Assembly: GCF_009725235.1 (NCBI RefSeq)
Contig: NZ_WJFC01000085.1
Coordinates: forward strand, 1 to 53,502
Direction: 5' to 3'
DNA: 53,502 nt
Source of the DNA: Scytonema sp. UIC 10036
Lineage (GTDB): Bacteria; Cyanobacteriota; Cyanobacteriia; Cyanobacteriales; Nostocaceae
Position numbers and translations under genes: made by a program. Shown here piece after piece: positions 16,420 through 25,993 of the stretch; within the stretch, counting starts at the first letter, position 1, and every line of letters begins with the position of its first letter. The notes below the pieces were generated by a model. It was not told the DNA's origin. It ran no database searches and saw only the letters and a list, made by a program, of their open reading frames with translations.

Positions 16420-17433
16420 ATGAAAATTTCTGTTCTCATTAATAATTACAACTATCAGAATTATGTAGTTGATGCTATTGACAGTGTTTTACTACAATCT
16501 GTTCCCGTTGATGAAATAATTGTTGTCGATGATAAATCGACAGATGATTCTGTAAAACTTTTAAAGGAGAAGTACGCGGGACATGAAAAAGTAAAACTGG
16601 TTTTAAAAAATGAAAACCAGGGACAGCTTTCCAGCTTTCATGAAGGCTTTTTTGCGTCTTCCGGCGACATTATCTGTTTTTTAGATGCTGACGATCTTTA
16701 CAAGCAGGATTATGTAGAGCAAATTGTCAAGTTTTACATGCAACATCCAGAATGTGATTTCTTGTTTTGTAGCGCGGAAGTATTTGGGAATGAAGAAAAA
16801 ATTGTTGACGCTTACGAAACCAATCGCGATTTAGGCATTTCTAGGATTGTCACCCTCTATCAGAAAGTCTGGTTGGGACATAGAACTTCAACCTTTTCTA
16901 TGCGAAGACAGGTTCTTGACAAAATATTCCCAATTCCTTATTTAGAAGATTGGCGCATCCGTGCAGATGATTGTCTGACTTATGGCTCATCAATAGTGGG
17001 CGCTAGAAAGTTTTATCTAGCCCAACCTTTAATAAAATATAGAGTTCACGGTCAAAATGGCTACTACGGACGCAGCCATGAAAAGACAACAGAGTACAAA
17101 CAACGGTATGAGCAAGCAGTTGAACGCCTAATTGCATATTTATCCAAAAAAATGAACTATCCAAATAATCTGTATGAGCAAGCTCATATAGAATTTAGAA
17201 CCATTCCTCATCCCTTAATCCAGGAATACGTGAATGTTAAATCTCTTCTCAATGAGGTTAAGCTTCCTCTTTGGAAAAAATTCATAATGTTTGTATCAAT
17301 TTACACTCATTTCCGGACTAAAGGAGATTTTTCGGGTCGCTTCTTTCCTCCAGCAAGACAATTGCCTGCTTCACCGCAAGAGATTGATGTGAAAAAACAA
17401 GAACCAGCACATTCTCTCTTAACCAGAGGTTAA
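16420..17433 (+). CDS. Family 2 glycosyltransferase, copy A
   Basis: GT2 inverting transferase of 337 residues with a GT-A fold. It has the N-terminal VLINNYNYQNYVVDAIDSV segment, EIIVVDDKSTDDS (32-44) for nucleotide binding, and the metal-binding LDADDLY with DADD at 89-92. A late EDWRIRADDCLTYG block probably contains the catalytic base region. The start is fixed by TAGGAGG ten bases before the ATG. It is closely related along its whole length to the next gene, so the two arose by tandem duplication. A Pro-rich tail of about 30 residues is present only in this copy. Donor and acceptor are unknown. Confidence 0.92.
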   Translation: MKISVLINNYNYQNYVVDAIDSVLLQSVPVDEIIVVDDKSTDDSVKLLKEKYAGHEKVKLVLKNENQGQLSSFHEGFFASSGDIICFLDADDLYKQDYVEQIVKFYMQHPECDFLFCSAEVFGNEEKIVDAYETNRDLGISRIVTLYQKVWLGHRTSTFSMRRQVLDKIFPIPYLEDWRIRADDCLTYGSSIVGARKFYLAQPLIKYRVHGQNGYYGRSHEKTTEYKQRYEQAVERLIAYLSKKMNYPNNLYEQAHIEFRTIPHPLIQEYVNVKSLLNEVKLPLWKKFIMFVSIYTHFRTKGDFSGRFFPPARQLPASPQEIDVKKQEPAHSLLTRG

Positions 17434-17479
17434 ATTTATCATTCTGAGTACACCTCGTAGTTTTGAGGAGCGATTACAA

Positions 17480-18400
17480 GTGAAAGTTTCTGTACTGATT
17501 AACAACTATAACTACCAGCAATATGTTGTTGATGCCATCAATAGTGTTATCAATCAATCAGTTCCTGTCTCTGAAATTATTGTGGTGGATGATAAATCAA
17601 CAGATGATTCGGTTAAAATATTGCAAGACAATTTTGCCAATCATGAAACAGTCAATCTAGTTCTTAAAGAAGTCAATCAAGGGCAATTATCTAGCTTTAA
17701 TGAAGGCTTTAATAGGGCTAGCGGAGATATTATTTGTTTTCTTGATGCTGACGATCTTTACAAAGAGAATTATATCCAGGAAGTCGTGAGCTTTTACAAA
17801 GAACATCCAAAATGCGATTTTTTATTTTGTAGTGCTGAATTATTTGGTAATGAAGAACGTATTGCTCATTGCTATGATAAAACCCGTGACTTGGGTATTT
17901 CTAGAATTATCACTCTTTACAGTAAAGCATGGATAGGTCACAGGACATCGACTGTTTCGATGCGGAGACAGGTGTTAGAAAATCTATTACCAATTCCTTA
18001 TCTAGAGGATTGGCGTATTCGTGCTGATGATTGCTTAGTTTATGGAGCTTCAATAGTAGGAGCACGAAAATTTTATTTAGCTAATCCTCTAGTCAAGTAT
18101 AGAGTTCATGGTAATAATGGTCACTATGGACGCGGTAAAGAAAGGACGCCTGAGTACTTGCAGAAATACGATCGATGTGTTGAGCGATTATTCTCATTTT
18201 TAGTAGAAAAAATGAGCTATTCAAGTCATCTATGCGAACAAGCCCATACTGAGTTTCAAACAATTCCTCATCCTCTTGAAAAGGAGTTTAAGACATATAG
18301 ATCTCTCGTCAAGTGGGGAAATTTTTCTTTTGTTAGAAAGATAATAATGCTTTTGTCTCTTTACACGCATTATTATAGTAAAAGGGATGCTTTTCATTAA
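17480..18400 (+). CDS. Family 2 glycosyltransferase, copy B
   Basis: Tandem paralogue of the preceding gene, 306 residues, with the same VLINNYNYQQYVVDAINSV, EIIVVDDKSTDDS and LDADDLY motifs and the EDWRIRADDCLVYG block. The two proteins look roughly 70 percent identical by eye. Translation starts at GTG 17480, supported by GAGGAG about ten bases upstream; no ATG fits. The two copies may add similar sugars to different acceptors, or one may be a spare copy. Confidence 0.92.
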   Translation: MKVSVLINNYNYQQYVVDAINSVINQSVPVSEIIVVDDKSTDDSVKILQDNFANHETVNLVLKEVNQGQLSSFNEGFNRASGDIICFLDADDLYKENYIQEVVSFYKEHPKCDFLFCSAELFGNEERIAHCYDKTRDLGISRIITLYSKAWIGHRTSTVSMRRQVLENLLPIPYLEDWRIRADDCLVYGASIVGARKFYLANPLVKYRVHGNNGHYGRGKERTPEYLQKYDRCVERLFSFLVEKMSYSSHLCEQAHTEFQTIPHPLEKEFKTYRSLVKWGNFSFVRKIIMLLSLYTHYYSKRDAFH

Positions 18401-18461
18401 CCGATATTTCTTAATTATCAAAATACTATAGCAGTCCTATTTGAGTTGTAAAAATATTAAC

Positions 18462-18525
18462 CGCAAAGACGAGCCAGTGCGTTGGACGGGTTCCCCGGCT
18501 TGAAGCTCCGGGCGTCGCAAAGAGC
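18462..18525. repeat. Interspersed G/C-rich repeat
   Basis: A G/C-rich island in A/T-rich DNA, flanked by direct copies of CGCAAAGA (18462 and 18516 regions) and containing GTTGGACGGGTTCCCCGGC. This resembles the short interspersed repeats found in many copies in Nostocales genomes. It separates the GT2 pair from the next gene. Confidence 0.6.
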
Positions 18526-18643
18526 GCTAAAAAAAGATATAACAGAGCATTTATCAAGCCATTTAGGATTGCTATATTTTGGAAGTTGACTATTAAAATT
18601 TCGGTTTTTTTAGAGTAGTGTATTGATTAAAGAATAAAAAATT

Positions 18644-19522
18644 ATGTATTTGCCAATCGTGGTTCTTCATCGTGGATATTCAGCTTACGTGCCATATTGT
18701 CTGGCACAAGCTAAAGTATTTAACCCAAAAAGTGATATCGTTTTGCTTGGAGATGATAAAAATAGTTTTATAAATTATATTCATCACGAACGCATAGAGA
18801 ATTATGATGATGAAGCTAAAGAATTTGAAAAAGTTTATTCAGAAAAACACATGAGTTTTAATAATTACCAGTATGAACTCTTTTGTTTTCAAAGATGGTT
18901 TGTGATTAAAAACTTTTTAGAAAAGAATCAACTAGATAAATGCTTGCACCTAGATTCTGATGTTATGATTTACGTTGATGCATCAGAAGAATTTTCTAAA
19001 AAGTATGAAAAATTTAATTTTACATTATCGAAAAAAGGTTCGGGACATAATTCTTATATCAAGTATGAGGGAATTAAGAAATTGTGCGAACTCCTGACAA
19101 AGTTTTATACTGACCCAGAGTTGTTTAAAATTTTGAAGTCTATCAGGGAAAAAGCATTGTTGGCAGGGCAGAAAGCAGGTGGAATTTGCGATATGACTTT
19201 GTTGAATCAGTATTACCAAAGATATTCTCAAGAAATCGGTCTAACCTCTGATATGATTGATGGCTCTGTGTATGATGCTAATATAAATTCTTCAGACGGG
19301 TTTGAAATGCATGAGGGAATGAAAAAAATTTACTGGAAAAATGGATTTGTGTATTGTAAATATCTTGATTCCGATAAAGAAGTTAAATTTAACTCTCTCC
19401 ATTTTCAAGGTCATGCGAAAAGGCACATGAAGGACTATTTTACAGGGAATAAACAACAAATATTTTTTTCTTTACTAAAATATAAAGCCATAGCAACTTA
19501 CAATCAATACGCAAAAAAGTAA
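18644..19522 (+). CDS. Putative GT-A type glycosyltransferase
   Basis: A 292-residue protein of a family I know only as uncharacterised sugar transferases. It begins with VVLHRGYSAYVPYCLAQAKVFNP, similar to the first strand and helix of GT8-like enzymes, and has a DSD metal-binding motif at 104-106 (CLHLDSDVMIY). A GICDMTLLNQYY segment near 190 and FNSLHFQGHAKRHMKDY near 250 resemble acceptor and donor blocks of such enzymes. It starts with ATG after an A-rich leader lacking a strong Shine-Dalgarno. Low G+C relative to its neighbours hints at a separate origin. Confidence 0.7.
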   Translation: MYLPIVVLHRGYSAYVPYCLAQAKVFNPKSDIVLLGDDKNSFINYIHHERIENYDDEAKEFEKVYSEKHMSFNNYQYELFCFQRWFVIKNFLEKNQLDKCLHLDSDVMIYVDASEEFSKKYEKFNFTLSKKGSGHNSYIKYEGIKKLCELLTKFYTDPELFKILKSIREKALLAGQKAGGICDMTLLNQYYQRYSQEIGLTSDMIDGSVYDANINSSDGFEMHEGMKKIYWKNGFVYCKYLDSDKEVKFNSLHFQGHAKRHMKDYFTGNKQQIFFSLLKYKAIATYNQYAKK

Positions 19523-19626
19523 TAGTAGCATACAATTGTATGATTTTATGTATTTTTTTTCTACTCATGTCAAAAAAAAATTTATCCTCTAGGATTAGAA
19601 ATTAGAACAAATCGATATTAAATTAA

Positions 19627-20472
<846 letters not shown>

Positions 20473-20495
20473 GTACTTTCCCTGGTTAACATAAA

Positions 20496-21029
20496 ATGAG
20501 CAACAGTTCCAATTCTGAGTTGCAGGAACGTTTATCTCAAGTTAAACTTCTTGCACTAGATGTAGACGGTGTTCTGACCGATGGGGGGCTGTATTACACA
20601 GACAGCGGAGAAGAACTTAAAAAGTTCAACGTTAAGGATGGACAGGGAATTAAATTAGTGATGCAGGCTGGTGTTGAGGTCGCGATCGTTACCACCAGTA
20701 CCTCTAACGCCACTTTGCATCGAGCCAAAAAGCTGGGTATTAAGTACGCCTTTATTGGGATTGAGGACAAGTTAACAGTCCTTAAAAAACTTTGTGAGGA
20801 TTTGAGCTTATCCCTGTCTCAAGTTGCTTATGTTGGTGACGACGTTGTTGATTTACCTATAATGCGTGTCGTAGGTTGCCCTATGACAGTAGCAGATGCG
20901 ATGCCGCAGAACAAAGCTTGTGCAATCTACGTCACTCAATTAAATGGGGGTGCGGGATGTGTCCGAGAGATTTGCAATCTCTTGTTGACGATTAAGTCAG
21001 AAGTTGTTGAAGCTGGATTTATTAAATAG
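20496..21029 (+). CDS. kdsC: Kdo-8-phosphate phosphatase (KdsC, HAD family)
   Basis: HAD phosphatase that removes phosphate from Kdo-8-phosphate. It has 177 residues, without a cap domain, as usual for KdsC. Motif I is LDVDGVLTDG with the Asp nucleophile at 22 and the acid/base Asp at 24. Motif II is in VTTSTS, and motif III/IV is VAYVGDDVVDLPIM. The product goes to KdsB. The next glycosyltransferase gene begins only four bases after this stop codon, so the two are probably translated together. Confidence 0.95.
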   Translation: MSNSSNSELQERLSQVKLLALDVDGVLTDGGLYYTDSGEELKKFNVKDGQGIKLVMQAGVEVAIVTTSTSNATLHRAKKLGIKYAFIGIEDKLTVLKKLCEDLSLSLSQVAYVGDDVVDLPIMRVVGCPMTVADAMPQNKACAIYVTQLNGGAGCVREICNLLLTIKSEVVEAGFIK

Positions 21030-21033
21030 AACA

Positions 21034-22257
21034 ATGACCAGTCGCCAAATCATCAAACGGGTCATAACGTGTCAAGGCACCATACAGTTAGTAACTGCTC
21101 TATCAGTACTGAGCTATCAAGAAAAAGAGCAGCAGCACTTGAGCTGTGAATATGAAAACTACCTTGTTATCTACGATCTCTATGCTCCGTTAGAACAAAC
21201 AGATGCGTTTGTTGCCTTAATTCAGAAAATGGCAACTTTCGTATGTACTTGGAAAGCAATAGTGCATATCACTCCACAGCAAATCCAAGAAATTAAGGAA
21301 AAACTAGACTGTACGGGTTGTATTGAGATATTCAGGCTAGTGCATAGTTTAGTAGGAGTCGAATCGGCTGATGAAATTTACCTATGCAGGAATTGGCAGT
21401 TTGGTAACCAATTGCTCATCAATGCTTATCAAACAGCTCGAAAAATTTGTTATGGGGATAGCATTGGCATATACTTCTCTCAAAATGCAACTGCTATTTT
21501 TGGAGCAGCCCAGCCATCAAAAACACCTAAAATCTTGAGGGATATCAAATGGAGTGTTATCAGCATAATTAATAATATACAACATAACCTACGTATTAAA
21601 ACAATTCTTAAGTATGTAAATTTTGATGTAGGTTATTTTGTGTTACCCAATGTTATGGGAGAATCCCCTCCCATGAAAACTATTGTCGTAGGGAAAGAAG
21701 CACTTTTAGAAACTTTTCAAAAGCTGCGAGGTTTGGTTGAAACTGAGTATATTGCTTTTTTGCAAGCAAAAATTGCTGATGCTCCTATTTCGATACTGCT
21801 GACTTCTAACTTCTCGGAAGCAGATCGGATGCCTGTAGACATAGAAATTTCTGCTTACCGTCAATTTTTAACCTCAAAAGAGATAGAGCCAAACTCTATT
21901 TTAGTCATCAAGCCCCATCCCAGAGATAACGAAGCTAAAATTGGGCAACTGCAATATGAATTAGCCGACTTGTATAAAGAAGTCATAACTCTGTCAAAAC
22001 CCAGCCTGTTTTTTCTCCCGTTTGAAGTCTTGTTCATGGAAGCTTTCCTTAAACCAGACTTGACACCAATAAATCCAATTCAGGTGTTTGCTGTTAGTTC
22101 GGCTTGTCTGTCACTCAGTTTGTTATTTAATGTTCCCAGTATCATTGGCTTTGGCGAGCAAGTAACAAGCAATGCTTTCTATGAAAATTACGTGCATGGA
22201 AGATTGCAACACGAGCGAGATTTAGAAGCAGCAATTAGAGCAGTCATTAGTCATTAG
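21034..22257 (+). CDS. Sialyl/polysialyltransferase-like glycosyltransferase, possible Kdo transferase
   Basis: A 407-residue protein from the ATG at 21034; the frame also opens at an upstream TTG (21004) that would overlap kdsC. It carries a KPHP motif at 293-296 (ILVIKPHPRDNE), which resembles the HP motif that binds CMP in bacterial sialyltransferases of families GT38, GT52 and GT80, and an earlier CYGDSIGIYF segment (about 139-148) resembling their acidic D/E-D/E-G motif. A conserved-type SSACLSLSLLFNVPSI end also fits. Its place directly after kdsA-kdsC suggests CMP-Kdo as donor; this is an inference. The last codons and the stop are part of a heptamer tandem repeat. Confidence 0.75.
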   Translation: MTSRQIIKRVITCQGTIQLVTALSVLSYQEKEQQHLSCEYENYLVIYDLYAPLEQTDAFVALIQKMATFVCTWKAIVHITPQQIQEIKEKLDCTGCIEIFRLVHSLVGVESADEIYLCRNWQFGNQLLINAYQTARKICYGDSIGIYFSQNATAIFGAAQPSKTPKILRDIKWSVISIINNIQHNLRIKTILKYVNFDVGYFVLPNVMGESPPMKTIVVGKEALLETFQKLRGLVETEYIAFLQAKIADAPISILLTSNFSEADRMPVDIEISAYRQFLTSKEIEPNSILVIKPHPRDNEAKIGQLQYELADLYKEVITLSKPSLFFLPFEVLFMEAFLKPDLTPINPIQVFAVSSACLSLSLLFNVPSIIGFGEQVTSNAFYENYVHGRLQHERDLEAAIRAVISH

Positions 22258-22283
22258 TCATTAGTCATTAGTCATTAGTCATT
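22244..22283. repeat. Heptamer tandem repeat containing a stop codon
   Basis: About six copies of GTCATTA in tandem. The last sense codons and the TAG stop of the upstream gene (to 22257) lie within it, so copy-number change would alter the protein end. The repeat is typical of Nostocales short tandem repeats. Confidence 0.85.
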
Positions 22284-22408
22284 GGTAAGGGTTTCAGGGG
22301 TATTTATCTGCTTGTAACGTAGTTCTGTTTATTTCCGCTTAGCTACTTATTGGAAAATCGAGTTTGTGAGATTGATTCTCTAGTTGTGGAGGTAATGAAA
22401 CTATCTAT

Positions 22409-23632
22409 ATGAATGTTCTGCATATCAATCAGTCTGACATTTCTGGTGGAGCTGCTATTGCTGGCTACCGTCTTCATCAAGGCTTGTTAGCACAAAAGAT
22501 TAACTCTCGCTTGCTAGTCGGTAAAGTCAAAACCAGTAGCGATCGCGTAGCTTCTGTCTCAGACAAATACCGATTTATTGAAAAGCAAATCAATCGCGTA
22601 ACTTGGCGTCTCGGCTTTAACTACATCAATCATATTAACAGCTTTGAGATTACCAAGCACCTCTTTTATCAAAATGCAAATGTTCTGAACTTCCACAACT
22701 TACATAATGGCTATTTCAACTACTTAGCGATTCCATCATTAACTGAAAACAAACCTGCTATTTTTACTCTCCATGATATGTGGAGTTTCACGGGACACTG
22801 CAGTTACAGTTTTGATTGCGATCGCTGGAAAACAGGTTGTGGTAAATGTCCGCATCCAGAGACATACCCACACATTCCCAGAGATAGTACCCATTTAGAG
22901 TGGAAGCTGAAAAAATGGGTTTACAGCCAAGCTAATTTGACTGTCGTCACACCAAGCAATTGGCTGACAGAGCAGGTGAAGCAGAGTATGCTCAATCGCT
23001 TTCCCATCCATCACATCCCTAATGGTATTAATACGGAAGTCTACCAGCCTGTTGATTCAGAAAAGAGCCGATTTTTACTTGGTATTTCAAATCACAAAAA
23101 AGTTTTGATGTTTGCCGCAGAGTTTTTAACCACTTCTCGAAAAGGAGGAGACTTGCTGCAAGCAGCTCTGCGTATGTTACCTGAGTCTTTAAAAGCAGAA
23201 ACTGTACTCCTTACTTTAGGTGAGAGTGGAGAAGCAATTTCTGAAACAGCAGGAATGACAACTATAAACTTAGGTTATGTTAGCAGCGATCGCCTCAAAA
23301 CAATCGCCTATTCTGCTGCTGACTTGTTTGTTTTTCCCACCCGTGCAGATAATCTCCCCCTTGTATTACAAGAGAGCATGGCTTGTGGTACTCCAATGGT
23401 TTCGTTTAAAATTGGTGGTGTTCCCGATCTCGTGCGTCCAAATATCACCGGCTACTTAGCCACACCGGAAGATCCCAATGACTTGTGTAATGGGATTGTG
23501 CAGCTCTTAGAAGATAATTCTTTGCGACAGGATATGGCTCAGAATTGCCGGAAAATCGCCTTGAAAGAATACTCTTTAGAACTTCAAGCCAAGCGTTATA
23601 TCGAGCTATATCAGCAAGCTTTGCAAAAATAA
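22409..23632 (+). CDS. Family 4 glycosyltransferase
   Basis: GT-B retaining glycosyltransferase of 407 residues. It has the N-terminal acceptor-side motif HINQSDISGGAAIAGYRLHQGL, a Cys-rich insert (GHCSYSFDCDRWKTGCGKCPH, about 130-150) that could bind a metal, and a C-terminal donor domain with the E-x7-E type segment around LPLVLQESMACGTPMVSF. It is similar in sequence and layout to the gene at 25994, including the Cys-rich insert. The sugar is not assignable. A separate promoter is possible because 150 bases precede it. Confidence 0.9.
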   Translation: MNVLHINQSDISGGAAIAGYRLHQGLLAQKINSRLLVGKVKTSSDRVASVSDKYRFIEKQINRVTWRLGFNYINHINSFEITKHLFYQNANVLNFHNLHNGYFNYLAIPSLTENKPAIFTLHDMWSFTGHCSYSFDCDRWKTGCGKCPHPETYPHIPRDSTHLEWKLKKWVYSQANLTVVTPSNWLTEQVKQSMLNRFPIHHIPNGINTEVYQPVDSEKSRFLLGISNHKKVLMFAAEFLTTSRKGGDLLQAALRMLPESLKAETVLLTLGESGEAISETAGMTTINLGYVSSDRLKTIAYSAADLFVFPTRADNLPLVLQESMACGTPMVSFKIGGVPDLVRPNITGYLATPEDPNDLCNGIVQLLEDNSLRQDMAQNCRKIALKEYSLELQAKRYIELYQQALQK

Positions 23633-23693
23633 TACTCAAGTTACTCAGGCAACTCAGACGGTCATTTAGTTTAAAGTATTGGAGGTTACGCTT

Positions 23694-24911
23694 TTGAAGA
23701 CTATTGCTTTGTTTGACGATCTTCAAGGCGGTCATCATCTTACTTACCTAAGGCTATTCAGTAAAACATTGCTGGAATTGGGCTATCAAGTCATGACTTT
23801 TTGCTCGCAACCCGACGAGGTCAGCACATGGATCGCTATCAATTGCCCAAAACAAAGCCAGCAATTTCAAGCCTTAAAGGTTCAAGAACATCACGCACCA
23901 ACACTGCCAATTCTGGGAAAACTGCCTCAACCACTAGTGACACTTTTAAGATGGCAGTACAGTGCAGAGGTCATTCAGAAAGCCTCGTCACAACTGGGTT
24001 ATTCCCCAGATCTCGTTTTTTTCAATTGGCTGGACAAGTACTTCAGCAACTATTTAACTCATCATATTATTGACCGTGTTTTTCCTTATAATTGGTCTGG
24101 TCTCTATTTTCATCCCAGCCATACACAATTTAAACATCATGTTCTACCAATTTTTGGTCAAGAACTGATTCATTATGCAGCTGCTAAATCTTCACGGTGT
24201 CGTGGTATTGCCGTTCTTAATGAATTTGATGCTAAGAAGATACAAAGTAATCTTAACAATCCTGTGATTATTTTCCCAGATCTTACTGATGAATCACCAC
24301 CTGACCCGAATTATACAGTTGTCAAAGAGATTCGAGAAAAAGCAGGTACTAGAAAAATCGTTGGTTTGTTTGGTTTACTTAGCAAACGTAAAGGGTTGCT
24401 AACCCTTTTAGAAACTGCTCAGAAGTCAGTTATAGAAAACTGGTTTTTTGTTTTTGCTGGACATTTGTATGAAAGTGATTTATTACCTGAGGAAATTTCC
24501 AGAGTGTTGAATTTTGTTAACTCCCAACCTAACAATTGTTTTTTTCATTTAGAGCGTATTCCTACTGAAGCACAATTTAATTCTTTAATCGATGTCTGTG
24601 ATATATTATTTGCTGCATATCACAATTTTCCTTCTAGCAGTAATATTTTAACCAAAGCGGCAGTTTTTCAGAAACCCGTGATAGTAAGTGATGGTTTTTG
24701 TATGAGTGAAAGAGTCAAAAAATTTCGGTTGGGTCTAAGTATTCCCGAAGAAGATGTCAATAGATGTATTGAAGCATTACATTACTTATTTCATCAGATA
24801 GAAACAAAATTTGAGGATTTACAACCAGATTTTGAAACTTATAAAGCACTCCATTCTCTTGAATATTTGCAATTGGGGTTTAAAACGTTATGTAAAAACA
24901 AAAATTTATAG
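23694..24911 (+). CDS. Family 4-like glycosyltransferase
   Basis: About 405 residues. I choose the TTG at 23694 because GGAGG ends eight bases before it; a TTG at 23679 is in frame but lies before that ribosome binding site. The protein begins KTIALFDDLQGGHHLTYLRLFSKTLLE, which puts a GHH motif in the acceptor-side loop. The donor half has GLFGLLSKRKGLLTLLE and a degenerate YHNFPSSSNILTKAAVFQKPVI motif in place of the usual E-x7-E, as in the paralogue at 28541, with which it shares its overall design. The pair forms a separate subgroup in the locus. Confidence 0.83.
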   Translation: MKTIALFDDLQGGHHLTYLRLFSKTLLELGYQVMTFCSQPDEVSTWIAINCPKQSQQFQALKVQEHHAPTLPILGKLPQPLVTLLRWQYSAEVIQKASSQLGYSPDLVFFNWLDKYFSNYLTHHIIDRVFPYNWSGLYFHPSHTQFKHHVLPIFGQELIHYAAAKSSRCRGIAVLNEFDAKKIQSNLNNPVIIFPDLTDESPPDPNYTVVKEIREKAGTRKIVGLFGLLSKRKGLLTLLETAQKSVIENWFFVFAGHLYESDLLPEEISRVLNFVNSQPNNCFFHLERIPTEAQFNSLIDVCDILFAAYHNFPSSSNILTKAAVFQKPVIVSDGFCMSERVKKFRLGLSIPEEDVNRCIEALHYLFHQIETKFEDLQPDFETYKALHSLEYLQLGFKTLCKNKNL

Positions 24912-24994
24912 GATTAATTCTTGATGTATACATAAAAAAGCAGAATCTCTACTTGAGAGAACAGACAATTGAAAACAACAAAGGAAACGTGGAT

Positions 24995-25933
24995 ATGGAA
25001 AATCCATTGGCTCAAGTTCAATCTATTAATTTTATAGATGTTGGTTGTAGTGGATCGCTAGATGATAAGTGGTCTTCTTTATTTACAGATTTATTCTATG
25101 TAGGTTTTGACCCCAATGCAGTTGAGTGTGAGCGGTTGAATAACAAAACTCACAAATACAAATCAGCTCGTTATCTTCCTTATGCTATTGCTGGCGAGCA
25201 AGGCATAAAAACTATGTATAAAACTGAAAATATTTACTGTTATTCACTTTTACCTCCTAATCCAAAGTGGGTGAACAGGTTTTCATTTTCTCATTTATTT
25301 AAAGAGGCAGGAACAGAATCTGTAAATTGTACAACTCTAGATTTTATAGCTCAAGAGAACAACTTGACTGCCGATATTATCAAAATTGATACTCAAGGTC
25401 TTGAATTACCAATTTTAAAATCAGCAGAAACGCTATTAAAAGATGTTTTTTGTCTGGACGTAGAAACAGGATTGGTGGAAGATTATATAGGAGAGACAAA
25501 ATATTCAGATATTGATATTTTCTTACGAAAAAGAGGATTTCTTATGTTTGATATGAATATTTATCGTATTAGCAGAAAAAATCCTTTGTCACGATACGGA
25601 AAGCACCAACCAATCTGGTGTGAATCAATGTGGCTGTTTGATTTTATTGGAAATAACAGAACAGTTACACGAGAACAAGCTCTTAAATATCTCAAAATAT
25701 GTCAAGCATTAGAGTATTTTGATTATGGTTATGAACTAGCATGTCATTTTAACCGCTTTAACGTTATAGAAACAGAATTAGTTCGCTATCTTGAAAAGCC
25801 AGAAAATTGGATAAAAGGAAAGTCTTTAATGTCTAAAATAAGTCATACAATGTTAGGCACTATTCCTAAAGGTATTACTATAAGGTTACTGCATAAAATG
25901 CAAAAATTATCTCATTACAATCGCAATCAATAA
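24995..25933 (+). CDS. FkbM family methyltransferase
   Basis: SAM-dependent O-methyltransferase of 312 residues from the ATG at 24995, which has AAAGGA about nine bases upstream; an in-frame TTG at 24953 is less likely. The SAM-binding strand is FIDVGCSGSLDDKW, the acidic end of strand 2 is VGFDPNAVEC, and the FkbM-typical DIIKIDTQGLELPILKSAE motif follows. In polysaccharide loci such enzymes methylate sugar hydroxyls, often capping or modifying chains. Surrounding genes are all glycosyltransferases. The region after about residue 200 is not recognised. Confidence 0.85.
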   Translation: MENPLAQVQSINFIDVGCSGSLDDKWSSLFTDLFYVGFDPNAVECERLNNKTHKYKSARYLPYAIAGEQGIKTMYKTENIYCYSLLPPNPKWVNRFSFSHLFKEAGTESVNCTTLDFIAQENNLTADIIKIDTQGLELPILKSAETLLKDVFCLDVETGLVEDYIGETKYSDIDIFLRKRGFLMFDMNIYRISRKNPLSRYGKHQPIWCESMWLFDFIGNNRTVTREQALKYLKICQALEYFDYGYELACHFNRFNVIETELVRYLEKPENWIKGKSLMSKISHTMLGTIPKGITIRLLHKMQKLSHYNRNQ

Positions 25934-25993
25934 TCCCTCAAGCCACTCAACTGGATAGTGCTTGACGAAATCAACTATTTTTAGCATCTTGAA

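Noticed and set aside
22244..22283. Tandem heptamers as a CRISPR array
   Set aside because: Units are seven bases, directly adjacent and without spacers; no cas gene is present. The same applies to the repeats at 25-67, 45952-46043, 48214-48275 and 53331-53447.
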